From Hymenoscyphus infarciens (taxonomy: Eukaryota > Ascomycota > Leotiomycetes > Helotiales > Helotiaceae): 64,000 bases of DNA. The stretch spans positions 124,001 to 188,000 of the forward strand of contig LLCB01000054.1 of NCBI GenBank assembly GCA_001414345.1. The letters are read 5' to 3'. Below are positions 1 through 10,455 of the stretch, piece after piece. The position numbers and the translations under genes are program-made. How positions within the stretch are numbered: the first letter of the stretch is position 1; every line of letters begins with the position of its first letter. The notes under the pieces are model-generated. The model did not search any database and was not told the origin of the DNA. It worked only from the letters and a program-made list of their open reading frames with translations.

Positions 1-217
1 CGTTAGGATTTCAAACCCCAACTGACATGGTGGCACAGATTACCGGCGTCAGCGCAAATTACGCAAATGAACGTATTAATAATTGTTATAACCTTAACTG
101 GAATGCCAGCGGTAGGTTTCACGTGTTGGTGTTTATGTGCGATTTATTTTTATTTTATTTACGTCAATTCGGATTGTACTGAACCGTTTCTATTTACAAG
201 GCTATGTTTCAGATGTT

Positions 218-728
218 TATCTGCTTGCATCTGCCTTGGTTGATCCTAGTAAGCTGGACCCTGAAAATTCTAGTGAGATTCCGGGGGGTTGGAAACTCAG
301 TCACGGGAGGATTTTGAAAAATTCGTTATTTACTGCTTTAAGATATATCCGTATGTCAGCATTATGAGTTAAGCTTATGTAGGCCGTGTTTTTTATTCGA
401 TTGGTTCGCAGTAGTCAAATTCTCACTGGTCAAATACCTCGTTTTGTTTTGGGCAGTGAGGATAATACTTGAGTTCCAAGTACATCATCAATGTCTGTGC
501 CTCCATCTGCTTGCGGCTTTTATATATTTCAGTAAGCTGGACTCCATGTGAGATTCCGTGGGGTTGGTACTCAGTCACTGGAGGGGGGATTCTGAAGAAC
601 CTCAAAGACATGTCAGCAATGGAATTTATGCTTACTTGCTCCATAAGGTGTTTTCATTTCAAGTGGCTCGTTTTGAACGAACGTGACTAGTCAGTTTCTT
701 GTTTGGGGGTGGGGCTGTGAGGATAACG
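218..728. repeat. Degenerate tandem duplication, two units about 280 bp apart
   Basis: The block around 248-345 is repeated around 531-620. Both contain AGTAAGCTGGAC, then GTGAGATTCCG, then GGGGTTGG and ACTCAGTCAC. The likeness continues more weakly to a shared GTGAGGATAA near 457-465 and 717-725. The offset drifts from 283 to about 263 bp, so the copies carry indels. No convincing coding frame covers 1-1055. It could be decayed transposon or gene-flank sequence. Confidence 0.6.
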
Positions 729-1055
729 ATTTGTTTACCACTTTTGGAACAATTCTTCAGCCAAGCAAACTGCGGAAGGAGTATTCTAAAAGTAGAGAAA
801 CTCAAAATAGTTTGCTTTTTTTGAACATCTTCAATGCGAAGAGAATAATGAAGCTCCAACAATTTTCTAATTCTTGTGTAGATCTTGCTGACAAGGACCA
901 CCTCTGGTATACCTTCAACCACGTGCCACGAAGATGTGGTTGCCTGGGTATAAATCACTTCGAGTTATTATATTTCCACAAGCGATATGATATAATTCAA
1001 AACTTTGTAGTAGACGGTCTATTTTATTCTTCTGGAACCAAGCAGTGAGAGAACC

Positions 1056-1896
1056 ATGGGTTTTCTCCGCGAATTGTTCACTCAAAATAGTGCACATCCA
1101 AGAACCGATCTCCCACCCCCATACAATCCAAACCAAGATTCAGAACCCACCGTCGATGAGAAGCTGGTCGAAATCCGCAAAGGCCCACGAAACCACGTCA
1201 AAATGCCAATCATCAAAGCTACAGAGCCTCCCCAATGGCCATGGAACACAGTTCATTCAATGTCGTGAATGGCTTCTAGACCTCTACACAAACCATCTCA
1301 AAATGGATCCTCAAGAAGCAGAAGCCAAGTCCAAGGCCTTCGATGGTTGTGGATCTACGCTGTGTATCGTAACTGGGCATAAATAGACTTAGATACTAGG
1401 TAGAAATACTAGCGCTAGGGTCTATGGGATGCTCTATGGGATGCTCTATGGGATGCTCTATGGGTTTAGATCTGCGGAAGGAGCTGTTCCTAAGGAGGTT
1501 AACTCAAAGGATATAAGGGGAATTTGAAAAGAGGCCTAGAGACTAGGAAGAGAAAAGGTATGTTTCTTTTATCGGTGTTGTTCATGCTTTTTCTAATCTC
1601 CGGTTTTAGATTTCGAAGGTCCATCTGTTAAGGTTTGGGGAGGCCGCGACAAACCACTTGTTGAAGAAACAAAGGACTTGTTTTAAGACGCCGACTCGAT
1701 TTAGAACGTCGGTGACAAAGTTGAGACTGGTTCGAACTCAGAAGATGCGAACATAAGTTCCAGTGGCTCGGTGACGAAACCGCCTCTCCCTAGCGATACT
1801 GATACCCCGAAACCAGAAGTGCCGGAATTAAGCGTGCAAGAATATAAGGCCCTAGACGAAACGGGTATGGAAGATGGTCAAAATGGCGGTGCTTAA
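1056..1896 (+). pseudogene. Decayed paralogue of the gene at 2105 (SAM-like helical protein)
   Basis: The N-terminal frame starts at 1056 and reaches a QWPWNT motif. The matching QCREWL continuation lies in another reading frame. The intact paralogue has 9 nt between the second Trp codon and the QC codons; this copy has 13 nt, a net +4 shift near 1250. Further on, four tandem 12-bp units read as repeated YGML where the paralogue has a single IYAMIL stretch. A plausible intron follows at 1558-1609 (GTATGT to TTTTAG). After it, one long acidic frame runs to a natural stop at 1894-1896 but is broken by TAA near 1684 and TAG near 1699, both explicable as CAA/CAG changed by C-to-T. A further stop lies near 1526. 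The function of the family is unknown to me. Confidence 0.7.
1421..1464 (+). repeat. 12-bp tandem repeat inside the pseudogene
   Basis: The unit CTCTATGGGATG is repeated about 3.6 times with essentially no mismatch. Read in the gene's frame it gives repeated Tyr-Gly-Met-Leu. It looks like replication slippage in a former coding exon. Confidence 0.9.
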
Positions 1897-2104
1897 AATG
1901 TCGCTTCTGGAGCTGGGCCACACTAAATCCGGCAGTTGAGTAATGAATAACCACCTCATCAGACCAAGTTTTAGCGTCAAATTCAATTCTCATAAAAGAC
2001 TTAGGACTTTCCATTTTGTTTTCCCTTTCATTGAACTCTATTCATTTGCTCTTCTCTTCCACAATCGTCAATCTTCACGTCAGTTCACAGCATTGAATTT
2101 CATC

Positions 2105-2572
2105 ATGGATAAATCCACCTCCTCCTGCATCTTCAGACTCTTCTCCGATTCCAAAGAAAAACCACCGCAGTACGATGAGGAATGTCAAATCCCCACAACC
2201 ATGCCAGGTATCCCAACCATCACCTCGAAAGACATTCCACAGTGGGATTGGACGAATAGCCAATGTCGAGAATGGCTCCATTCTACACTCATAACAACAT
2301 TCACCCTCTCTTCCCAAGAAGCTACCAAGAAAGTACTGAAATTCAGAGGCAATGGAGCAACAATGTACTCCATGCCTGTGGCAATATGGGTGCAAGGGGT
2401 TGGAAACCAGGAAGGTGCTGGGATTTATGCGATGATTTTAGGGATGGCGGATAAGAAGGGGGGACTTCCGTCGAGTCTTGAAAAGTTTGGGAGGAAGCTT
2501 GATGGGCTTGTGGAGATTCAGGATAAGGTTTCATATTCGTCTCGTGGTGACTTTTGGGCCGCAAGGGTTTAG
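2105..2572 (+). CDS. Small protein of unknown family, possibly SAM-like
   Basis: This is a 155-residue frame; the chosen ATG at 2105 follows an in-frame stretch with no protein character. The conserved core is a W-x-W motif, then QCREWL, a Gly-rich FRGNGATMY segment and GAGIYAMIL. The pattern (aromatic pair, REWL helix, Gly turn, final I-x-x-M-I-L helix) resembles a SAM/pointed-type helical domain, which is inference. The decayed copy at 1056-1896 shares the core, so the two are tandem paralogues. The 3' end is uncertain. After residue 140 the likeness to the paralogue stops, and a GGRD motif reappears near 2577 in another frame, suggesting an unrecognised intron or truncation. It may itself be decaying. 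Confidence 0.5.
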   Translation: MDKSTSSCIFRLFSDSKEKPPQYDEECQIPTTMPGIPTITSKDIPQWDWTNSQCREWLHSTLITTFTLSSQEATKKVLKFRGNGATMYSMPVAIWVQGVGNQEGAGIYAMILGMADKKGGLPSSLEKFGRKLDGLVEIQDKVSYSSRGDFWAARV

Positions 2573-2827
2573 GGGAGGGCGGGATACCACATTTGGCAGT
2601 ACTTGTAGGATGAGAAATCGGGGAATGATTGATCTTCTCCCGGATAGAGGATACAAAAATACTGGTTAATCTTTTGATGTTTCAATGGCACTGGAATCTT
2701 AAGTTTCTCCCGTTACTTCTACTCCACAGCCCAAGTAAAGAAACCCAACACTTCTCGTCCCCTTCCCACTCCTACCCCTACTCCTTCAAAAAAAGAACCT
2801 CCTCAAATCTCACCCCTCACTTCTTCC

Positions 2828-4057
2828 TCAATCCGACAATGTAGAAACAGTAGGATCCCACCCACAAACCACAGAATAATCATCCGTCTCCAAACTCGCC
2901 ATATCCTCCTCACTCAGCTCAAAATCAAACAGCTGACTATTCTCCACGATCCGGCTGGGAGTAACACTCTTAGGAAGCGGAACGAATCCCTTTTGCAAAC
3001 TCCATCGGAGAAGGATTTGAGCTGCGGTTTTGTTGTATTTCTTGACAAGCGGTTGGAGGAGTGGGTCGTTTAGGCGAGTTCCTTGGAGGATGGGGCAGTA
3101 TGCCTAAATAAATTGTTACGAATCCGGAATTTATGAGGGTGTTCATAAGAAGGAAAGAATGAGAAACAAACCTCGACAACAATTCCTCTCTTCTCGCACC
3201 ACTCAATAATATCCCTACGTCTCAACCAAGGATGAACCTCCCACTGTCCAACATCGATCTTCCCACCCTTCCCAATACCCCTCTCTTGTTCCAACTCTTT
3301 AATAATCTCCTCAAGTTCATCCAAATGATGGACTCCAAAGTTACTCACACCAATACTTCTAACCTTTCCTTCCTCCTGAGCTTCGACGAGGGCTTTCCAA
3401 GCTCCTTTTCGACCTTCTCGTCCTCCGTAGGGGGAATGCAAGAGGAGCAAATCGAGATAGTCTAGGCCGGTGTTCTTCAAAGTTGAGGCGAGTTGAGTTT
3501 TGGCTACATTGTAGGAGAGAGGACGGGCCATTACTTTGGAGGTGAAGAATATAGAGGAGCGTGGGATGGGTGCTTTAGCGATGGCGGCGCCGCAGGGTTG
3601 TTCATTCCGATAAACTACTGCGCAGTCGACCTAGAGGAATTTTAGCTGATATGTCTGTTTAGATCTTCGTATGATGATATGTAGGGTTGATTCAAGCGAT
3701 TTGGGAAGTGAGCGTGAAGTGAGTGAGATTGCGAGGTCTCGCTTACTTGCTCAAACACTTGAGAGTAATCACTTGACCCTGGAAGGACATAAGACAACGA
3801 GAGGACACTTACATGGGTATACCCAGCTTTGAAGGCTTGAGTAACAACATCCTCCGTGATATTCGCTGGACTTCAAGCAGTTAACCTCAACTCAGCCACA
3901 ACACTTTCAAAACTTACGTTTGGTAAACCTAAAGGGACATCAGTCAACAAATTCCGCGAACCCCGGAGAAAGGAGATCAACATACACCATATCCTAACCT
4001 CGGAATCTCATATCCCGAATTCATACGGATCTTCGAATTGATATTAAGAGCCGCCAT
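2828..4057 (-). CDS. Aldo-keto reductase (AKR family)
   Basis: NAD(P)H-dependent reductase of carbonyl compounds, likely cytosolic. The five-exon model is 4057-3986, 3928-3918, 3870-3813, 3630-3172 and 3103-2828, giving 291 residues with every junction GT/AG and in phase. The AKR catalytic tetrad is visible: Asp49 in VDCA, Tyr54 in VVYRNE, Lys79 in TSKV and His112 in LLLLHSPYGG. GVSNFG and QWEVHPW are standard (beta/alpha)8-barrel motifs of the family. The length is slightly below the usual 300-320. Exon 2 is only 11 nt; without it the N-terminal GYGVYQ strand cannot be built. It is transcribed divergently from dom34 across 847 bp. The substrate cannot be predicted; it resembles yeast Ypr1/Gcy1-type enzymes. 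Confidence 0.9.
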
Positions 4058-4904
4058 CGTTTTCCTAAGAGACATGTAAGAACGAATATCGGGAAGTAGA
4101 GATATAAGTCTCCTTGATTTTGAAAACTGAAGAGTAACAGCAAAAAAATGTTCCCTAAGTGCGGCTTCTTACGAAACTAATCAGGAATCTGCTTTGATAT
4201 TCTTTGTCTTCAAAACGGCAAGTCCGTTAAAAATCAGTGACAGCACTTCGGATGTTTCGGGTTTGATGATTTTAAACTCCATGGAACATTTGAGAGTCGT
4301 CTTTATAAGGATGTTATATAGAATAAGCCCCACATTGTGTGTTAAGTGGGATGTATACTGTTGAATGGGAAATTCAGACTTACGGATTGGTTAAAGGTTG
4401 TGAATGCAAAGTTCTGGTATTTGTGAGTTGGTTTTTGAGGAGCTTGAGTCTTTGGGTTGCTGATTTCATCTTTGAGTTGAGCCGTTAGTTTTAAACAAAG
4501 GTTTGAGGAAATTAAGGATTGAAAGTTGTAGGAACTCGACCCCGCGGTGGAGTTGACGTCATTACCCGATTGGCTGGTTTTGGAGTGAAGCTATCCGGTG
4601 GTGCTATTATTGTCTACTTTTCCAAACGAGGGAGTTTGGAAGGTTTCATCTTTCTTATAGGTGAGATGTTTGAATTATCTCAATATAATTAGGTAAATAG
4701 GACTAGATTCATCTATCGATACCTTCCCCACTCAGAGCATCATCCCACCACGTCTTTTTACATGGATCTTTCCCCCCATCAACATTCACAACCACAAAGA
4801 AAACAACCGCTCAAAATAAAGTCACACCTACACCTCTCGCGCACATCGCACATCACACAAGCAATACCAAAACACCAAAGACTCGAGCTCGCCCTCGATA
4901 CAAA
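4058..4904. promoter_or_regulatory. Divergent intergenic region between the AKR gene and dom34
   Basis: This 847-bp gap must carry both promoters. It has a T/G-rich AKR side and a C/A-rich stretch just before the dom34 start (about 4790-4900), typical of fungal 5' leaders on the coding strand. I could not name a specific transcription-factor site. Confidence 0.4.
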
Positions 4905-6161
4905 ATGCGGCTCATAAAACAAGACATCGTCGAGCGCGACGGCTCAGGCTCCGTCACCCTCCTCCCTCAAGAGCCCGAAGACATGGTGCGCCCTCTTCTT
5001 CCTCTTCCCATCTTTCCCCCTCGGAAATACTAATACATTTCCCAGTGGCACGCCTACAACCTAATAGCAGTAGGCGACACCCTCCGTGCCTCCGCCGTCC
5101 GAAAAGTAACCACCGAATCCACAACCGGCAGCACAACCTCCAAACGGGTGCACACCACCATAGCAATCCTCACCACCTCCATCCAATTCGACCCCCAAGT
5201 CTCGCAGCTCCACGTCTCGGGTCGGGTGGTGGAAGAAAATACCTTCGTAGCTACGGGCTCCTACCATACTCTTGATCTCGAATTACAGCGGAATTTCACA
5301 CTCTCGAAAAAAGAGGGATGGGATTCCGTGGCGTTGGATACGATTAGAGAGAGTATAAAGGTTGATAAGGAGGGGACGGTTCCGGCGGTTGTGATGCAGG
5401 AGGGCATGGCGAATATTTGTCTGATTACCGAGTATCAGACTGTGCTGAAACAAAAAGTCGAGGTTGCGATTCCGAAGAAGAGGTCTGGAAGGGCGGGGGA
5501 TCATGATAAAGGGCTGGAGAAATTCTATGCGAGTACGCTTGAGACCTTACTCCGGCATGTGGATATTACGCAACCGCGACCCCTCCTTTTGGCAAGTCCC
5601 GGGTTCGTCGCGATAGGATTCCAGAAATATATTCTCAGTGAGGCCTCGAGGTTGGGGAATAAAGCTATCCTAGGGAACAAGGCGAATTTCATCGTCATCC
5701 ATTCCTCATCCGGCCATCTGCATTCTCTCAACGAAATCATGAAATCGAAAGAGGTACTTGCGAAATTGAAGGATACGAAATACGCCAAAGAATCAAAATA
5801 TATGGATGATTTCACGACCATGCTGCGTAAAGACGACGGACGAGCATGGTACGGGCCTTCTGAAGTTGAGAAAGCCGCGGAGAAAGGCGCTATCGGGGGA
5901 GGAGGAACATTATTAATCAACAACTCATTATTTCGGAGTCAGGAAATTGGGACGCGGAAGAGATGGGTGGGGCTGGTGGATAGGGTGAAGGAGGGGGGAG
6001 GCGAGGTCAGGATTCTAAGTAGTGACCATGAGAGTGGGAAGAGATTGGAGGGGTTAGGTGGGATTGCGGCGATTCTGACGTTTCCCTTGGATGATTTGGA
6101 TGAGAGTGATGATGAGGAGATGGGCGATGCTGGGGATGGGGAGACGGCTATGGTGATATGA
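4905..6161 (+). CDS. dom34: Dom34/Pelota ribosome-rescue factor
   Basis: Dom34 (Pelota) works with Hbs1 and Rli1 to split stalled ribosomes in no-go and non-stop mRNA decay, in the cytoplasm. The model has two exons, 4905-4985 and 5046-6161, with a 60-nt intron (GTGCGC to CCCAG) and encodes 398 residues, normal for the family. The N-terminus MRLIKQDIVERDGSGSV and the following WHAYNLIAVGD are characteristic of the eRF1_1/Sm-like domain. A PGF motif near residue 212 lies in the central eRF1_2 domain, and the C-terminus is acidic. As expected for Pelota, the GGQ release motif of eRF1 is absent. The intron falls between EDM and WHAY, so exon 1 encodes only the first 27 residues. Confidence 0.96.
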
Positions 6162-6471
6162 TAGTCATGAGCGATTTGATGACTTGGGATATTTGGGATA
6201 TCCCGTGGTTTTGGAACATAAAAATGATACCCCTATACTTTGAATTACCTTTACAAATCCGTCACTTGGTGTCTCGCAACAGTCTCGGTCGTCCCTCTCA
6301 AAGCGATATTAATCCAAAAGGCGAAAAGAAGAACTTTCATCGACGAAGGGTTCGGAATAATCTCGATTCGTTACTCCTGGTTGTCCTAATTTCGTAGCAT
6401 ACCCAATTCAGTTCGACTAGGAGTCCAAGCACATGGTTGCACTCTTACAACTAGTTTTTATTGCTGCACAG

Positions 6472-7100
6472 CTATCCTGGGTTACCCACAACTAGCCAGG
6501 TTCTGGAAACACTTACAAGTCTATTTACAGGTTACCTACAAATAGCACAATTTTCCAAGAAGTAAAGCTAACCCCGCGACAGAAAGACATCAAAACATCT
6601 TAATTATACCAAAGCTGTTTCCTAGAACAAATATTTTAATTTTTCTAGCTACAACACCCACATTCTCAAGAACAGCTCCTTCTAAACACTCTATACCCTA
6701 ACCAAAAGACATCGAATCATCTCATAAAATGAGTAAAATAGCAACTTACGACCTGAGTCGCTATTCCACTTCTCGAAATTCTGGCTTTCAATTGTCACCT
6801 AGTAAACAGTAGCTCACCTACTAAAAGCCAACGTTTTCCGACACCTTGCTATTTGCAGGTGACCTACGAATAGCTCAATTGTGGAAAACCATCAGACAAC
6901 CAAACCAACCATTAGAGAAAGAGTGAAATGTAGTTATCACTTACGCTTAGTAAAGTTACAAATCGTCGAAGATAATTTCCCAGATGACTTTGCTTGGGTT
7001 TTCTTGGGGCTAATAGCTACGTCTTTCTACCACGGCTATTCGTAGGTTACCTACCTACGAAATTGCATGGCTTCTCTATCAGTAGGTAATCTACAAACAG
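6472..7100. repeat. Family of 25-bp imperfect palindromes
   Basis: Near-identical palindromes recur at 6521-6545, 6849-6873, 7036-7062 and 7076-7100, with a weaker copy at 6472-6495. The shared form is CTATT, three variable bases, AGGTNACCTAC and a closing AATAG. Each can fold into a short hairpin around AGGT/ACCT. Spacing is irregular (about 15-330 bp) and the sequence between copies is not repeated. They lie between two convergent genes in the stretch 6162-7609, which otherwise shows no gene. Confidence 0.75.
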
Positions 7101-7609
7101 CTCCCTTTTCTAGAATCATTCGTACTTGACATTCACAAAATACAGAGACATTCATAACGTAAACTAATACATCGCACCAAAAAAATGCAATTACAACGTA
7201 TACAATCATAAAAACTATCTGAGGGGTATCATGAATCATTTCCCAAAACGCCAGAAAAAACAAAAAAACAAAAAAACGCCCTCTAGTTTGCGCTTCATAT
7301 ATTTTGCACCAAACAAAGGCATATGTTCTGTCTCATCAGCTTGTCCCGGAAGAACCCAAGACGGCTGAGTTCCAATCCCAAATGAACTCCCCAAGACTCA
7401 TCAGAATTCGACATGCCTTCTGCAAAATTTGCCTAGTTGCCCTGTACCAGTCCCTCGTAACTGCATAACATCACAGCCGGCCGCGAGACTGCGCGGATGG
7501 CTTCATTCATACCTGGCAAATCTTTCCACCATTGTCATCGTACTGATCGTTCGTTTCTTTCCCCCGAGAGAACCCTAATGTTGTATCTGGAATTGCATCA
7601 CAAAAACAA

Positions 7610-10142
7610 TCATCCCTGCTCAACCCACACATCATAAGTCCACCCATCATCCGGTCCATTCAACTGGCCCGCAGCATGAGCCTTATCATGGGCCTCTTGA
7701 AGCTCCTTAGCAGCAGCAAAGACTTCATCCATACTACATTGCAACTTTTCAGCTGCGCGTTCGTATTTATCTCGTCCTGACAAAAAGATTAGCGTCCATT
7801 TCAGGTGATCTAGTATCTAGATGCATACCTCCTCGTATCATACAACTAACAAAGAGAAGTTTCTGATGGTCTGACCAGGGCATGGGGGTAGTGCGAGATT
7901 TGTTGTTGTGGGGGAAGACTTCAACTCTTTCGAGCTGATATTCATCTTCATATGACTCGCCGTCTTCATCCTCCTCTCCTAAATTGATAGAGGCCGTTCG
8001 ACCATTAGGTCTGACTTGGTAGTCATCCGCGAAGGGGTCATCATCACCTTCCTCTTCGCGAGTCAAATCCACAAGTCTATGTTGCAGTGATCTGGATCTC
8101 GAATAACCTCGAGAACCCCGTTCGAGTTTCTCACGCGCTCTCTGCGCAAATCTGGCATCCTGTTTCCGTTGCCATTCCAAAGCTTCACGAATTTGCTCAG
8201 CTTGTCTCCGGTGGATTTCGTGAATTCGTTGACGTCTTGCTCGTTCCGCCCTCTCTTCCTTTTCTCGGCGAACTTTTGCCAACTCGAGCTTGAGCCTCTG
8301 AACTTCCTCATCTTGTGTCGAAGGAGGCGGTTGATCCTCCTCTTCCTCTTCCAATAGCTTTTTCTCGCGCTCTATTCGCAGCCGCAGAGCCCTCGCGATT
8401 GGATTTGCGTCGGATTTGGCCGAGATCTTGGTATGGAATGATCTCCGTAGTTTGTGTATTTGAGGTAGAATTTCCCGAGTTGGTTTGGAGGTTTGATAAC
8501 CCCCTTTGGGTTGAACAGAAGTTGGCTGGCTGACTGCAGATTCTGCCAATTCGCACCACGATTTCAGATGAGCATGCATTTCTTTCAATGAACGAGTACT
8601 CATTGAACCATCTTCATCGTAGCACTCTGAGGCAAGTTTGATGCAGTCAAGCCAATCGGGAAGAATGAAGAAGTAGAGGTCCCTTAGAAGCTTCATTACC
8701 ATTTCTGCATTGGCTTTACCATTCAACTTCACAGACACGATTCTGGTTGCGTAGTCGGTCAGACTTTGCAGTTTGGTAGCGATGGTTTCTCGGGCCTGTT
8801 TTGCTGAGTCTTCATTGCCTTCAGACTTTGACGATTGTATCTTTTCATATTCTGATACCAGGGTATCCAGTCGCCGGTGTATTTTCGCACCACCTTGAGT
8901 GACAGTTCTACTGACTTCGCTGACATCTGCAAAGTGCTTCGTGGTTCTGCTCTGCGTCTGACCGACCCGCCTTGCCTTTTCGATGAGTGATTCGAAGTGT
9001 TCGGCGTCTACAACCATACTGTGAAGTTCGGTAGACTCGACCGAGTCCTCTTTTTGTTTTTGAGAGACGCCTTGCTGATCATCTTCTACGAAAAGTGGTA
9101 GGTCTTCCTCGATGCCAGCGCCATTTTCGACAGGATTCTCTCTTTCGCCATCTGATAGGCTTTCATACCCCATTGCAGGACGACCAGAGTTCGACCGTGA
9201 TTTTTCCGGGGGGTTTTGCCTTGTGACTTTGACCGGACTGGGATTCATGAGAATCTCGGTAATTCCCTCCTCGTATTCTAGAGGGGCGACTGAAGGCAAA
9301 GGACGAGAAGCTGGCATTTCTTCTCCTGCCGAAACTCGAGTGGTAGTTTTCCTCGGGCTAGTCCTACGGGCAGGCTGATCGGGTATCGATTGCTGATTAT
9401 CTGCAGGACTTTCCGACACAGGAGAAGCTGCTTTCTTGGATTTCGCTGCGCGCCCCTTGAGGTTCCGCTGCGACCTTTTTGTAGGCTTTCTACCTGGAGG
9501 ATTTTTTGGGCTCGAGGATGGCATGTTTCCTGGATGATTACGAACAACAACCTGCAGAGTTTGACCGTCAGTCGTCCTTGGTGCTACCAGAGGCTGCTTG
9601 CCTTTCCCCCTCCCCTTTCCGCGCTTATGTGTAGGTTCGTCTTCGGCCGGGGTTTCGACATCTGAGACCTGGTCTAGAGCTCTTTTCGCAGGTGTTTCCG
9701 TGACGGGCGGAGCTTGCACGTTTGGGAAGTGCCCCGAAGCTTCATCTGTTATCTGGTCTTCTGGTTGCCGAACTTCCTCTCCGGCTGCCTCTGTGGGTTC
9801 ATCCTCTTCCTGGGAGACGAACAGTCTTCGTGCAATATTTCGAACTGCGCCAAAGGACAGTAATGGCTCCGTTCTGTGCGGGGTGGGCTTTCTCTTGGTG
9901 GCCAGGTTGAGGATGTTCGCTGTGACTTCTGCATCCAGGTCGGCATCTGATCCTTGGTCTGTTAATGATGAGGTTAGTGAACGTAGCATTTATCTTGTGG
10001 CAAGTTTCTTGCCTGTTTCCACAGCCACGATATTGATGCTGTGCTCCGGGACTTCTGGTGTAGGTTCTAGAATCTTAGTAGCTTTGCGAGCTCTGGTATT
10101 TGTGATTGTTGCATCGCGTGCGCTCCTGCGTTTCGGAGGCAT
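7610..10142 (-). CDS. Large disordered nuclear-type protein with C-terminal SANT/Myb-like segment
   Basis: I do not recognise this family with certainty. The three-exon model is 10142-10013, 9958-7829 and 7776-7610, giving 808 residues. The start MPPKRRSARD follows an in-frame TAG at a short distance. Most of the protein is low-complexity, charged and basic/acidic, with an AT-hook-like RGKGRGKGK patch and many S/T-P sites. A folded-looking helical segment lies around DLYFFILPDWLDC, followed by a strong Glu/Arg coiled coil. The C-terminus (PWSDHQKLLFV and, after splicing, GRDKYERAAEKL) resembles a Myb/SANT helix pair. A chromatin role is inference. Intron 1 is a GC-AG intron. The gene is divergent from the PP2A activator with 313 bp between the starts. 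Confidence 0.75.
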
Positions 10143-10455
10143 TGCGGGAGATGCCAGCTAATGGACCAAACAGAGATCCAGCGTATTGATCGGTACTCGA
10201 CATTCAGCAATTGTCAATATGGATTGTCGTTGGTGGTGGGGTGGGTGGTGGGAGCGGGGGATGTAAAAGAAGCTCAAAAGTCGATGGCTGGGAGTCGCGA
10301 CTTGCAGGGAGGGTTCCCGTTGCACCAACACCCGACAACAGTCCGACCTCGGCATTAGATCGGAAGCTCCCATCAATTCAAGCTCCTCAGTACCCCTCCA
10401 TCAACAACACCTGCTCTCACAACTCACAACGTTAACATCAAGACGGAATTCAAAC
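10143..10455. promoter_or_regulatory. Bidirectional promoter between the nuclear protein and the PP2A activator
   Basis: The 313-bp gap between two divergent start codons must hold both promoters. A GT-rich run (GGTGGTGGGGTGGGTGGTGG, about 10228-10247) is the only obvious feature. No canonical TATA is clear. Confidence 0.5.

Noticed and set aside
6472..7100. CRISPR-like array
   Set aside because: The repeated units are palindromic and irregularly spaced, spacers are not uniform, and the DNA is eukaryotic nuclear.
7767..9989. Minus-strand gene start at 9989 (MLRSLTSS)
   Set aside because: That ATG lies in a GC-AG intron; the exon ending at 10013 and starting MPPKRR joins in phase and is preceded by an in-frame stop.
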